From: Batkoa obscura
Lineage: Eukaryota > Entomophthoromycota > Entomophthoromycetes > Entomophthorales > Batkoaceae
Assembly: GCA_030770535.1 (NCBI GenBank)
Contig: JASVEC010000014.1
Span: 1,054,001-1,118,000 of the forward strand
Reading direction: 5' to 3'
DNA length: 64,000 bases
Both the position numbers and the translations under genes were made by a program. Below are positions 35,830 to 45,336 of this stretch, one piece after another. Below the pieces are notes generated by a model. That model made no database searches. It was not told the origin of the DNA and was given only the letters and a program-made list of their open reading frames with translations. How positions within the stretch are numbered: position 1 is the first letter of the stretch; each line of letters begins with the position of its first letter.

Positions 35830-36630
35830 AAAGAGTTATTGCTTAACAATTATATTTTTCTTCGTTTGTGGTTTTCCTGTCAAGGAAATGGTATTTGGAA
35901 AGGACCCTTTTAAGTAACATTCTTAGGTGGGCCTTTTTCTATTGGCTTTAGTATAGCATTAGAAATTTTAGTACACAAGATATGGGCATGTATTTGTGTT
36001 TAAGAATTCTACTAACAATTTTTCCGCTTAAATAGTGCTTAAAAAATGGAGAAATAAATGAAACAAAAAAAACACCCTTGTATATAAAAATATTTAGTCG
36101 ATATCTCCATAACACCTCCCTTTTATATACCAACTCTTTTTAGTCGCTTTTATTTTGTGTTTTATCTGGAATTTCAGGTAGGTTTATTCATGCGTATGGA
36201 CTGTTGTATTATGAGTCTTTTTTGAAACGTAGTTTGTTTCATAGCTCATATATAATCTATGCTTCTCTTTATTTCTAGCTAGTGGAGGATATGTTTAGTT
36301 AATTATCATTTTCAAATTAATGTACATTATTACCTCTTGATATTTGTTATTAGAGTATAAAGTGTGCAACATCGCTTGTGTTTAAAGTAATTTGGTTCGA
36401 CATATTTCATTCATGCCATTTCATTTCCTGTTAGGTCAACTTTCCTTTAACTTACCATCTCTTTAACTAGTAAGTGTAACAATTCTTTCTCTTTCTGGCT
36501 TTATCTTCAGCTTCCATAATTTTCTCCTTTTATGTCTATTCTTTTTTATCTCTGTCAGACAATGCAAAGCGCAATATTTTTGTTTTTCTACCTCATATCA
36601 AAGGACACTTTAATGTCACATAGTAGCCTG
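35830..36630 (-). pseudogene. decayed ZNRD2-like gene, unit 2
   Basis: Recognisable segments of the ZNRD2-like gene in order: the ATGGTATTTGGAAAGGACCC block (C-terminal exon), the exon-3 zinc-ribbon segment around 36230-36290, and the LMRDRKTK-equivalent around 36560-36610. Many disruptions plus a miniature element (35983-36080). Confidence 0.65.
35983..36080 (-). mobile_element. miniature TIR element, copy 14
   Basis: Inserted in the unit-2 ZNRD2 pseudogene at a different site and in the opposite orientation from copy 12, so the two insertions are independent. Confidence 0.75.
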
Positions 36631-36842
36631 ATTTGATTTGTTTGTTATGCTAACCAAATGACTTTGAAATATTCATTGGGTCATTGTTTTGTCTTTGATT
36701 AAACATTCAGATAAAAACTTTTTATTCTATCTGTTATTGAGCTACTTTTAAGTATAGTTTTGTTTAGAAAAATTGAAAATATTAATCTTAAGGCAAAGTT
36801 AGCATAAAAGGGCAAAGTCATATAGCATTTTTCAAAATTCAA

Positions 36843-36862
36843 AACTAGCCAACCAAAAACAA
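36843..36862 (+). promoter_or_regulatory. conserved CCAA-containing promoter motif, unit 2
   Basis: ACTAGCCAACCAAAAAC lies about 90 bp upstream of the preferred start of protein B. Equivalent motifs are at 33583 and 39851. Confidence 0.5.
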
Positions 36863-36951
36863 TTTGACCTTAGTTCTCTATGTATTTGAAAAATGATAGG
36901 CAATTATTTTTTGACATCATTAATAATTTAAACAATAGTTCAATATATAAA

Positions 36952-38034
36952 ATGAGATATAATCTTATTAGCAATGAAGACAGAGAAAGGATCGTCGATT
37001 CCTATATTAATGGATCTTGCCCAAGGCTAATTGCCAAAGTGATGGGTTTTAAGCGTAGGACTGTTCACAATATTATAAAAAAATATCTTGATGGAGGGGA
37101 TTATAGACGACAACAAAAACAGAAAAAAGCAGAGCTAGATCCTAGAAAACGAATTGTCGATTCTAAAAGTGAAATTATACAAGCTTGGGTTGATGAAGAC
37201 TGCACCATATCATTAAATACAATGACAAAAAAACTGAAGGATGAAAAGAATATAGACTTAGGCATAACAGGTATACATAGACGTATGAAAGATTTTAACT
37301 ACTCTTTTAAGCGTATAAGTTCTGCTGATCAAAATAGTGGGTCAAATCACCACAAAAAAAAAAGTACTGATGAAAGTAATGATCTGGTTGCCCAAAAAAG
37401 TGATTTCTCTACGCTAGAAATGAGGGCTTTTTATGTTGGTATTTTTGTTAGTGAAATAGCAAGACTTGATGATTCTAAAGTGTTTTTTATAAATGAAGCA
37501 ACTTTTTGTATTACAACACGTACAAAATATAAAAAAGAAGATATTATAAATAAAAAGTTTCCTGTTACTGGCCCTGGATTCAATACAAAAAACATTTTGT
37601 TATGTTGCGCTATGAATAAGCATGCAATAGTTGAGCATCAGACTCAGTTACATTCTTTTGATGAGGAATCATTTCATCAATTTATTCAAGTAGTCATCCT
37701 TAAGTTTACTCAAATCAATATAACAGAAGCGACAATAATTATGGATAGCGTATTTGTTGATAACAATCCAAGTATTAGAAGACTAATCGGAGCAAGCGGC
37801 CACAGGTTGATCTGTTTACCGCCAAACTCACTGTTTCTAAATCCTACTGAGTCCATCTATACCAAGTGGAAGCAGTTAATCAGAGAAAAAGATCCGCAAA
37901 ATGAGAGAGAATTGTTTGAGACTGTTAACAATGTTTGGTCAGAAATAACAAATGCCGACTGCAAGTCGTTTTATGAGCATATGTTAAGCTTTATACCAAA
38001 ATGTTTACAAAGAATGGAGATAATTGATGAATAA
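36952..38034 (+). CDS. Tc1/IS630-type transposase-derived protein B
   Basis: ORF of 360 aa from ATG 36952 (upstream in-frame ATG at 36880 judged non-homologous). Same domain order as protein A: HTH (NEDRERIVDSYINGSCPRLI), second HTH, then FINEATF (Asn in place of the first Asp), IIMD and LNPTE. It has a unique ~20-residue Lys/His/Ser-rich insertion after SSADQNSG and a longer loop before the CCAMNK strand. The C-terminal DCKSFYEHMLSFIPKC is shared with A and C, though the proteins differ at a large share of positions. The glycine-serine context of the second Asp (MDSVFVD) also varies between paralogues. Confidence 0.75.
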   Translation: MRYNLISNEDRERIVDSYINGSCPRLIAKVMGFKRRTVHNIIKKYLDGGDYRRQQKQKKAELDPRKRIVDSKSEIIQAWVDEDCTISLNTMTKKLKDEKNIDLGITGIHRRMKDFNYSFKRISSADQNSGSNHHKKKSTDESNDLVAQKSDFSTLEMRAFYVGIFVSEIARLDDSKVFFINEATFCITTRTKYKKEDIINKKFPVTGPGFNTKNILLCCAMNKHAIVEHQTQLHSFDEESFHQFIQVVILKFTQINITEATIIMDSVFVDNNPSIRRLIGASGHRLICLPPNSLFLNPTESIYTKWKQLIREKDPQNERELFETVNNVWSEITNADCKSFYEHMLSFIPKCLQRMEIIDE

Positions 38035-38525
38035 CATTTGATTAATACTTTTGTGTTGTTATCATGATTATTATTTTCTGTTTTGATACCTTTGTTTTAC
38101 AATGTGTCTTTAGGCTACACTTATTTTTTGTTAATAATAAGCTTTAATCAGCCTTGCGTAAATAGGATAGCTATGTTTAAAAGCATTGTTGCATAAATTT
38201 AAGAAATAAAAAGTAAATATAAAATGATATACAGCATCATTTTTGTATTTCATAACTTAAAACATAAAAGAACCATTAGTTAATACAGGAACTAAAAAGC
38301 ATAGCCAATGGTTTTAGCAAATGTTACACACTACGCCTTGTCATTTTAGCAATGAATTTATAATTAGTTGATAGCCTCTGTTCTACCTTTAGCATTATTA
38401 AACTAAATTGAAGGTCCATTGCCCTTGTATCTAGAAATGACATAGCTATCTCACTACTCAGTGCAAGAGCGTATTATTTTAAATAAGTAATCTATTGTAC
38501 TTTAGTATTTGATAAAATTTATGTT
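38035..38525. other. spacer between duplicated units 2 and 3
   Basis: AT-rich 3' flank of protein B; no gene or small element recognised. Confidence 0.45.
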
Positions 38526-38692
38526 TAGACTAGATGCAATCTGATAATGGTAGCTTTCAAGAAGTTATGGAGCTTGTGATCCATGACTATCAACAGGCTA
38601 AAGCTATTTTGGATTTAACTGTGAGATAAGATATTAATTTGCCTTCAGAAAATAATAAGGTCTCAAATAAGCCAACTAAAGTCCATTAAATT
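38526..38692 (+). pseudogene. relic of RRP41 last exon, unit 3
   Basis: Matches the intact RRP41 terminal exon (32176-32340) along nearly its whole length, including TTTCAAGAAGTTATGGAGCT and the tail AAATAAGCCAACTAAA. It is preceded by a splice-acceptor-like TTTAG but has stops and no upstream exons. Confidence 0.75.
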
Positions 38693-38800
38693 ATAGAGTC
38701 GATAACTTAAACAAAAGAACTGCAAAGTGTTAAACTTGAGTCCAAAAGTCATGAATTTTATTTCATTTATTAAAGTATAATAACAAAACTCAAAATCTGT

Positions 38801-39752
38801 TTATCTTGTATCGCTATTTAATGTCATTGTATTTTCCACTAATTTTTGTAAAGCTAATAAAGCTTTGGCTAAATTTTCTATCTCAATTATATTATTACTT
38901 TGGGATAATCTGTCATTAAGTGAATTAATTTTTTCTATAGCTATCTTTTCTGTCGAAGAAATGTTATGCGAAAATGATCCTTTTAAGTTAGAATACTGTG
39001 GACTACTAAAACTATCTTTAGATGACTTTACTTCTATTGACTTTGATGTAGTATTTGGTAAGCTCAACTATATAAAATATCAAAAAACGCTTTTATTGAT
39101 ACGGAAATAAATACCTTTTTTTTATACTCCATCTTCCTCAAGTCACCAGCGTCTTTTGGTTTAGCTGTAGCTTCAGATAGGTTCCTTTTTGCTCCATGTA
39201 TTTTTTCGTCGTAATCCTTTTCCAAAATGTATTGCGTTCCACAGCTTACACATAAACTATGCTTTTCTTTATTTCTGACTAATGGAATCTATTTCAATTA
39301 ATACTAATTTAAAAACAACTATTGTAAACTTACCCCTTGACATTTGCTATTAGGACATAAAGTATCTAAAAGTGCCCATCCCTGAAGTAGTTTTGCTCCA
39401 ATTGTTTCACTTATTTCGTCTCTTCTTTTCTTATTATTTCCATTAGCTTCTAAATCATCTTCTCTATTAACCGTCTCAGGAGATAAAGTTTCCCCTTTTT
39501 CTGTTACTATATCTTCAATTTGTAAGTTTTCCTCTTCTTTCGTGCCTAATTTTTTTTCCTCTTCACATACTGGACAGTGCAACACCTTTGTTTTTCTGTC
39601 TCTCATCAAAGGGCACTTCAATACCAGTTAGTAAAATGGTTTTAATAATATAATAAATTTACTGGACAATCTGGGCATATTTGTGTAGTCATTATCATGC
39701 CTTTAAGTAAGCATTCGGATACTAAACTGGCCGCTCTGTCCGTTGATGACAT
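38801..39752 (-). CDS. ZNRD2/SSSCA1-like protein with two zinc ribbons
   Basis: Four exons (39752-39663, 39615-39334, 39288-39115, 39067-38801) join in phase 0 to 270 aa. Two Auto_anti-p27 (UPF0148-type) ribbons are visible. First: SECLLKGMIM, ICPDC, then CPLMRDRKTKVLHCPVC (residues ~10-50). Second: EISETIGAKLLQGWALLDTL with LCPNSKC, then IPLVRNKEKHSLCVSCG (~95-145). A C-terminal helix IENLAKALLALQKLVENT matches the human ZNRD2 end. ZNRD2 (Sjogren/scleroderma autoantigen 1) is a small zinc protein linked to centromere/mitosis and tankyrase biology; its biochemical role is unclear. This is the only intact copy of three in the tandem array and is head-to-head with protein C, 200 bp apart. Intron 1 has a TACTAAC branch site. 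Confidence 0.8.
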
Positions 39753-39952
39753 GTTTCTAGTTTAAAGTCAAATACGAGAGCTAATAATAGAGAGGAGATT
39801 ATCTTCAAATATTTTAGGAGAAAATAGCATAAACTTTTTAACCCTTTAAAACCAGCCAACCAAAACTATTTTGGTCAGAAAACCATGTCAAAATAAAGTG
39901 CAATAAGTGATTTTTTTTAAACTTTTGTTTCATTCGTCATTTACTTCTCAAA
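39753..39952. promoter_or_regulatory. divergent promoter of ZNRD2-like and transposase-derived gene C
   Basis: The 200 bp between head-to-head start codons must serve both genes. It contains ACCAGCCAACCAAAACTA at 39851-39868, the motif conserved in all three duplicated units. Co-regulation is inferred, not shown. Confidence 0.5.
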
Positions 39953-40978
39953 ATGAAATACCAAAAAATTAACGACGAAGACCGAAAAAGTGTCATCAAC
40001 TCTTATACTGATGGAACCAACGCTACAAACATTGCCAAACAAACAGGCCTTAAACGTACCACAGTTCAAGCAATTATAAACAAATATCTAAATAGCGAAG
40101 ATTGCCCTGAAAAATTGAAATTAAAAGTTCAAGAAAAAAAAGCAGTACCTCAAGATAAGACCATATCGGAATCCCAGAGAGAAATAATGCATTCTTGGAT
40201 TGATGAAAACTGCAACACCCCAATAAAAGCTATAAAAGAGAAAATGAAGGATGAAATGGGATTAAATGTAAGCGAATCTTTAATAAATGAACATCTGAAG
40301 GCCTTTCATTTTTCTTTTAAACGTATTAATTTAGCTCCTCAAAATAACGATTCGTCTACTCTGGAAAACAGAGCTATCTATGCCAATAATTTTGTGGATA
40401 ACATAGAAAAACTCGATGACTCTAAAGTTATTTTTATAAATGAAGCAACATTCAGTGTTTCAATGCGTCGGAATAGAAAAGCCATAATTAAAAAACCAAA
40501 GTCAAACAAGTTTATTCCTGCACTTCGTACAAAGAATATATCAATGTGTTGTGCTATGAGTAAATGCGGAATAGTTCAATTTGAGGCTCGATTAAAACTT
40601 TTTGATATTGAGTCATTTGATCAATTTATTAAATCAATTATCAAAGAATTAAAGAAAAAAGGCATATCAGAAGCGACAATTATTATGGACAGTGCTCATA
40701 TTGACAAAGATCCAGCAATGAAGAAATTTATTGAATCAAAAGGGTATAATTTAGTTTCTTTACCATCCTATTCTGAGTTTTTAAATCCTGTTGAGGCCAT
40801 GTATACCAAGTGGAAGCAGTTAGTCAGAGGAAAAGATCCACAAAGTGAGGAAGAATTATTTGAAGTTTTAGAACAAGTTTTACTAGAAATTTCAGAGGTT
40901 GATTGTAAAGGTTATTTTGAACACATGCTTAGTTTACTACCAAAATGTATCAGAAAAGAAGAGATCCTTAATGAATAA
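39953..40978 (+). CDS. Tc1/IS630-type transposase-derived protein C
   Basis: ORF of 341 aa with a single clear start. HTH about residues 7-46 (DEDRKSVINSYTDGTN, LKRTTVQAIINKY), second HTH about 72-124, catalytic-like domain with FINEATF (Asn163 replaces the first Asp), IIMDSAHID (Asp246) and LNPVE (Glu281), Asp-to-Glu gap 34 residues. C-terminal DCKGYFEHMLSLLPKC. It is paired with the only intact ZNRD2-like gene. The open frame, missing catalytic Asp and lack of TIRs suggest a domesticated protein rather than a mobile element; inactive transposon remnants under weak decay are the alternative. Confidence 0.75.
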   Translation: MKYQKINDEDRKSVINSYTDGTNATNIAKQTGLKRTTVQAIINKYLNSEDCPEKLKLKVQEKKAVPQDKTISESQREIMHSWIDENCNTPIKAIKEKMKDEMGLNVSESLINEHLKAFHFSFKRINLAPQNNDSSTLENRAIYANNFVDNIEKLDDSKVIFINEATFSVSMRRNRKAIIKKPKSNKFIPALRTKNISMCCAMSKCGIVQFEARLKLFDIESFDQFIKSIIKELKKKGISEATIIMDSAHIDKDPAMKKFIESKGYNLVSLPSYSEFLNPVEAMYTKWKQLVRGKDPQSEEELFEVLEQVLLEISEVDCKGYFEHMLSLLPKCIRKEEILNE

Positions 40979-41525
40979 ATATTACATTTGTACTTTCATT
41001 TTTTGGTTTTTTTTATAACTTCTAGTTGTAAATTTAATATGTTCTTAATATACCTTTTTTCCAATAAATAAAATACTTTGCAGCAATTTGCTAGTAATAT
41101 AATTATATCTACAAAGTAGCGCAATATAGGACATAGATATATATAAAGTAAAAGTCAAACCAATAGCGGTAGTGATATTTCCTGCTCCAATATATTGCCC
41201 ATTTTTTGTGGAGCTCAATTTATCAAATTTTGATTTTTAAATTAGTAGCTGAAGTCTTGGTAGAAAATATCACTTGAAACTCAATACAATGTTTCCAACA
41301 GAAAATATAACACTATTTGATTTTACTTTTTTCACAGCCAATTATCCGGGAAATCAAGTTCTTAGCCTTCAAATGAAATCATCAAATTAATTTTAGGATA
41401 GATTTCTAGTTTTCAATAGTTAATGAATTGGATACTTTCTATTAAAAACAATCTAAAAAGTCCAACCGCTATATGCTTTTTTTTAAGTTCAAATGACATC
41501 GATTACCCGAAAGAAAAGTTTAGTA
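40979..41525. other. spacer downstream of gene C
   Basis: AT-rich; no ZNRD2-like relic could be recognised here, unlike upstream of genes A-C. Confidence 0.4.
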
Positions 41526-42420
41526 TGAATAATGAAGTGAGAAAAATGATTATTAAGTTTATATTAAGGAAAATAATATAAAAGATATTCTTAGAATAAC
41601 AGGCTACAAAAAAAACTACTGTTTATGACATAAGAAATTATACTGAGAGGAAAGGTCAGAGTAGAAAATCGAGAGCAGTACCAAGACTTAATTCGAGAGC
41701 CCTATCAGATAGTCAAGAGAAACCTATACGAAGTTGGGTTGATGAAGATTGCAAAAGTATGACGCCAGCAATAAAATAGAATCCGTTAAAGGAAATGAGG
41801 GTAAATGTAGGCCGATCAACTACATCAAGATGTACAAAGGCATTTGATTGCTTTTTGAAGTGTATTTATTTAGCCATTCAAGATGAAAATTCAGTCCCTC
41901 AGGATAATGGTTTAGATATGCTAGAAATGAGATCTCACTATACTAGCATTTTTCTAAATAAAAAATTAATTTTTGATGACTTTAGGATATTTTTTATAAA
42001 TAAAGCAACATTTTCCATTACAATGCGCACCAAGTATAAAAGGAGAAAATTAAAGTTGGAAAGCTTACTTCCCTCGGTCCTGGATTCAAAACAAAAGATA
42101 TATTACTGTGATGTTATGAATAAAAATGGGATAATCAAACATCAGACTCAACTAAACTTTTTTGATAGAGAATCTTTTTTTCAATTTATTGAATCAATTA
42201 TAGACAAGTTTGCTCAAATGAATACATCGGATGTAATAATAATCGTAGAAAATATGCTAATAAAGATCCAAATGTTAGAAAGCTCATTGAAGTAAGTGAA
42301 CACAAATTCTCTGTTTCTAAACCCTGCTGAGTCTATTTATACCAAGCGGAAGCGGTCAATCAAAGAGAAAGATCCGCAAAACGAAAGAGCATTGTTTGAA
42401 GCTGTTGGCAGTATTTGATC
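41526..42420 (+). pseudogene. broken fourth copy of the transposase-derived gene (D)
   Basis: Homologous to genes A-C from the N-terminal HTH (around 41526-41660) through the FINKATF block (around 41990) and the IIIVEN block to PQNERALFEAV (around 42380). At least two stops or frameshifts interrupt it. The first catalytic Asp is again absent (FINK) and the second is lost too. A miniature element follows at 42460. Confidence 0.75.
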
Positions 42421-42459
42421 AGGATTATCAGAATCTAATTATAATGATTCTATAACATA

Positions 42460-42560
42460 TGGAGATATATTCTTTTGTTTAAGAATTTTACTAACAACCT
42501 TTCCACTTAAATAGCGCTTAAAAAGTGGAAAAAGTAACGAAGCCAAAAAAAACACCCCTA
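42460..42560 (-). mobile_element. miniature TIR element, copy 15
   Basis: Immediately downstream of pseudogene D; left end TGGAGATAT, right end ACACCCCTA. Confidence 0.75.
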
Positions 42561-42994
42561 TATACTACATCTTTTATCAAGGTGTATAAAAAAAGAAGTA
42601 ATAAATGATAATAAACGAGAATTAATCTAATTTGTTTTCTTGTTTTTGTTAGTTTGATTTTTGAGTTCACCAGGTTTACATGCTCCTTTTCATATTTATC
42701 CTTTGATAAGCAAAACAGCTTAAACTAATTTATAAATTAAAGGAACTAAATTAAAAGTGTAATGATTTAAATTTGAACACATAAAAAAATTAAACACTAA
42801 AAACGAATATATATTTATTAAAGCTATAAGGTTGCTTTGTGAAACAGGATAAAACAATTTCACATCTATAATCAAAGTAATAATGATAGAATACAAAATA
42901 CTTACAATATTAATTTCGTATTATTAAACTAGAATCTGAACAAAATCATTGATAATTAACTTAAGAGTACAACAGATATGACTTATAAAAGATA
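42561..42994. other. intergenic downstream of bZIP gene
   Basis: AT-rich; contains the bZIP gene's 3' side. Nothing else seen. Confidence 0.45.
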
Positions 42995-43789
42995 TTAATT
43001 TTGTTCATCATCCTCACGGTTTCCCTTATATTTCCCCTCCTTAGTTGAAACAGGTGGAGTAGATAGAGGACGAGGAGGCAATAAATGTTCTGGTATAGAA
43101 AATTTCCTAACATCGGGCGGTAATAAAGGCTGATGATGGTTTGCAGTAATAGTTTCCTGATCGATCTCATTAATTACAACCCCATTCTGTAGCTTATCAT
43201 TCAACATAACAATATCATGATGTAGCTTAAAGTTCTCATTTTCTAACCGTTTCACTTTCTCTTCCAACTCAGATACATACATCTTTTTCTTTAAGCGTGA
43301 GTCTTGTGCTGCTATTCTATTTCTTATAAGGCGTCTTTGTCTCTTTTCAATGGCTGTCTCATTTGGTTTGCCTGATGACGAGTTGATTTCATCCCTTGAG
43401 TTTGTACCAGTTGATCTAGTATAGTATGGTGTTAGACTGCCATGAGAACGTATCATTCCACTTTGATTAGAGTTTGGTGAGTCGCAGCGACTAGACCCAG
43501 ATTGATAAGGAGAAATAGCTGGTGGATGGCGGTTTCTTGGGGAATTGATAGAAAGATGAGCTACTCTTCTGGCAACTTCATTTGGCTCTATAGGCATATT
43601 TTTATTTGGGATGGACTGTAAATTAGGGTCTACTTCATATTGATTTGGAACTGAGTTCAAGGGTTTTGATGATACATCATAGGATTGATTGTAAAGCATA
43701 TCTTCAGTATTGAGGATGGCGTGTATTCCAGATTTTCGTGGGTTTGAATCGGGTTGATATGAGTTGGGATTGTTGTTTGGGTTATCCAT
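42995..43789 (-). CDS. bZIP transcription factor
   Basis: Intronless ORF of 264 aa. Basic region KRQRRLIRNRIAAQDSRLKK (about residues 149-168) has the invariant Asn157 and Arg165 (N-x7-R). It is followed by a coiled coil with heptad leucines from about Leu175 (MYVSELEEKVKRLENENFKL). The NRIAAQDSR core resembles XBP1/Hac1-type and related fungal bZIPs, but I do not assign a subtype. The N-terminal half is Ser/Pro/Asn-rich and probably disordered; a Pro-rich segment (LLPPRPLSTPP) follows the zipper. I saw no Hac1-type unconventional intron. Divergent from the GST gene (315 bp between starts). Confidence 0.85.
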   Translation of the reverse strand: MDNPNNNPNSYQPDSNPRKSGIHAILNTEDMLYNQSYDVSSKPLNSVPNQYEVDPNLQSIPNKNMPIEPNEVARRVAHLSINSPRNRHPPAISPYQSGSSRCDSPNSNQSGMIRSHGSLTPYYTRSTGTNSRDEINSSSGKPNETAIEKRQRRLIRNRIAAQDSRLKKKMYVSELEEKVKRLENENFKLHHDIVMLNDKLQNGVVINEIDQETITANHHQPLLPPDVRKFSIPEHLLPPRPLSTPPVSTKEGKYKGNREDDEQN

Positions 43790-44104
43790 AAAATAGTGAA
43801 AATGAATTTAACAATTTTTTAGTTGTTATTTACATAACCATAAGCATAATTTAATGAGCAAATGAAAATTGTAATTTTATTTTAATAAACCATACAAATG
43901 AAGTATATATCGGAATGCTTATTCTTAATGGCTTCATTGCATTAAAATAAAAATATTTTTTGGGTTTATGAGTATAAGTGAACCAATAAAGCCCCTTTAT
44001 TTAAATTTATTTACCAATTAAGAATAACTCGTCATCATTTTTAACTTCGGAATAAATTCTTAAAAGTGTTGTTTTTATTTAACTATTCCAAAAAACAGAA
44101 TAAA
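43790..44104. other. divergent intergenic region, bZIP / GST
   Basis: 315 bp between divergent start codons, presumably two promoters. No specific motif is claimed. Confidence 0.4.
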
Positions 44105-44773
44105 ATGGGTGCAGTAGGACGCTTACATAGTATACCAAACTACGAAAGAGCAAATAAAATTTTGATTGCAGCTAAGCTTAGCAATGTTGAAATCGATTAC
44201 GATCCAAACTTTAAATTCGGTGTTGATAATAAGACTGAAGAATATATTGCTAAATTTCCATTAGGTCAAGCACCTGCTTTTGAATCTAAAGATGGTCTTT
44301 TATTGACAGAATCTGATGCCATTACTTTTTACATCGCTTCACAAAAAGAAAACAACCCTCTATTAGGCTCTAATAAAAATGATTATGCTAAGATCCTTCA
44401 ATATTCTTATTACGGTGCAACTCAAATCACTCCCCCAGCCCTTCAATTGTATATGCCATTATTTGGCTTTGCTGAGTATGATAAAAAAGTCGAAGAAGCA
44501 GCTTATACACGTATTGATAAAGCATTGAGTTATCTTGATAACGAAATCAAAGGAAAAGAGTATTTAGTTGGAAATCATATTACTTTGGCAGATGTATTTA
44601 TGTTTTGTGTTATGGATGGACTCTATCGTATGTTTTACACGAAAGAGCATCGTGATCAATATCCTAATTTTTCTAGTTACTTTGAGCGTATTTCTCAAAT
44701 ACCTGAGGTCAAGGAAGTCGTTGGAGAGTTTAAATACGCGCAAGAACGTAAAAAATATACTCCAAAGGCTTAG
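44105..44773 (+). CDS. GST-like protein of the eEF1B-gamma type, stand-alone
   Basis: Intronless, 222 aa from the ATG at 44105. An upstream in-frame ATG at 44066 would add 13 residues of poor homology. Thioredoxin-like half: NYERANKILIAAKL, FKFGVDNKTEEYIAKFPLGQ, APAFE and the ESDAI turn. Helical C-terminal half: ITLADVFMFC. These match the N-terminal GST region of elongation factor 1B-gamma, but the protein ends without the EF1G C-terminal domain. It could be a theta-like GST or a separate fungal EF1B-gamma-related protein. Codon use is richer in C/G-ending codons than its neighbours, suggesting high expression. Confidence 0.8.
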   Translation: MGAVGRLHSIPNYERANKILIAAKLSNVEIDYDPNFKFGVDNKTEEYIAKFPLGQAPAFESKDGLLLTESDAITFYIASQKENNPLLGSNKNDYAKILQYSYYGATQITPPALQLYMPLFGFAEYDKKVEEAAYTRIDKALSYLDNEIKGKEYLVGNHITLADVFMFCVMDGLYRMFYTKEHRDQYPNFSSYFERISQIPEVKEVVGEFKYAQERKKYTPKA

Positions 44774-45336
44774 TTGTTTAAGAACTAACTTTGATTAGTA
44801 CTGTACACTCAGTCGCTTCAGTGATATTTTATTTGTGATACTAATAAACTATACAAAGTTATATTGATAGTTAGCAGTAGTAAATGATTTTAATATAGGA
44901 ATTTATAGTGAAAATATTAAATTATCATTTAAATAAATTATATATATATTAAACACTATACGAACTTAAACAACAAGACTTTAAGACGGGGCATTAAAAC
45001 AACTTACAAATACCAAAAACTAGATAGTATTCTGAATAAATAATATTGTTAAACTATAGAACTAAAAATTTCAAGCTCAATAACATGGCTGTATTTAATT
45101 AATGTGGCATCATTCTACACTATTATTCATTTAGCAGCTTTGATACAAAATAAATAGACTTCATTAACGCTAAATCTATTGACGAAGCTAAAAGTAGTAG
45201 ATGTAATCTTATGATTTAATTATCCCATTACTTTTTATAGTTCAATTTTAAATTACTTCATTCCTATTTTTATTATAGCCATTTTGATTAAAAATTAAGA
45301 ACCGTGACGTTACAAAATAAAATATTTTTTAATTAA
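44774..45336. other. intergenic, no gene seen
   Basis: AT-rich spacer between two plus-strand genes. Confidence 0.5.

Larger units (their letters stand above)
32176..40978. repeat. tandem segmental triplication (RRP41 3' exon / ZNRD2-like / transposase-derived gene)
   Basis: Three diverged units follow one another: 32176-34944, 35466-38034 and 38526-40978. Each has, in order, the RRP41 last exon (intact in unit 1, relic in 2 and 3), a minus-strand ZNRD2-like gene (decayed in 1 and 2, intact in 3) and a plus-strand Tc1-type transposase-like gene (open in all). Spacers of about 500 bp separate units. The shared order and orientation show duplication of a whole segment rather than three independent insertions. 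Confidence 0.8.

Noticed and set aside
43000-43250. possible Hac1/XBP1-type unconventional intron in the bZIP gene
   Set aside because: The basic region is XBP1-like, but I could not find paired CNGCAG loops or a frame switch near the 3' end.
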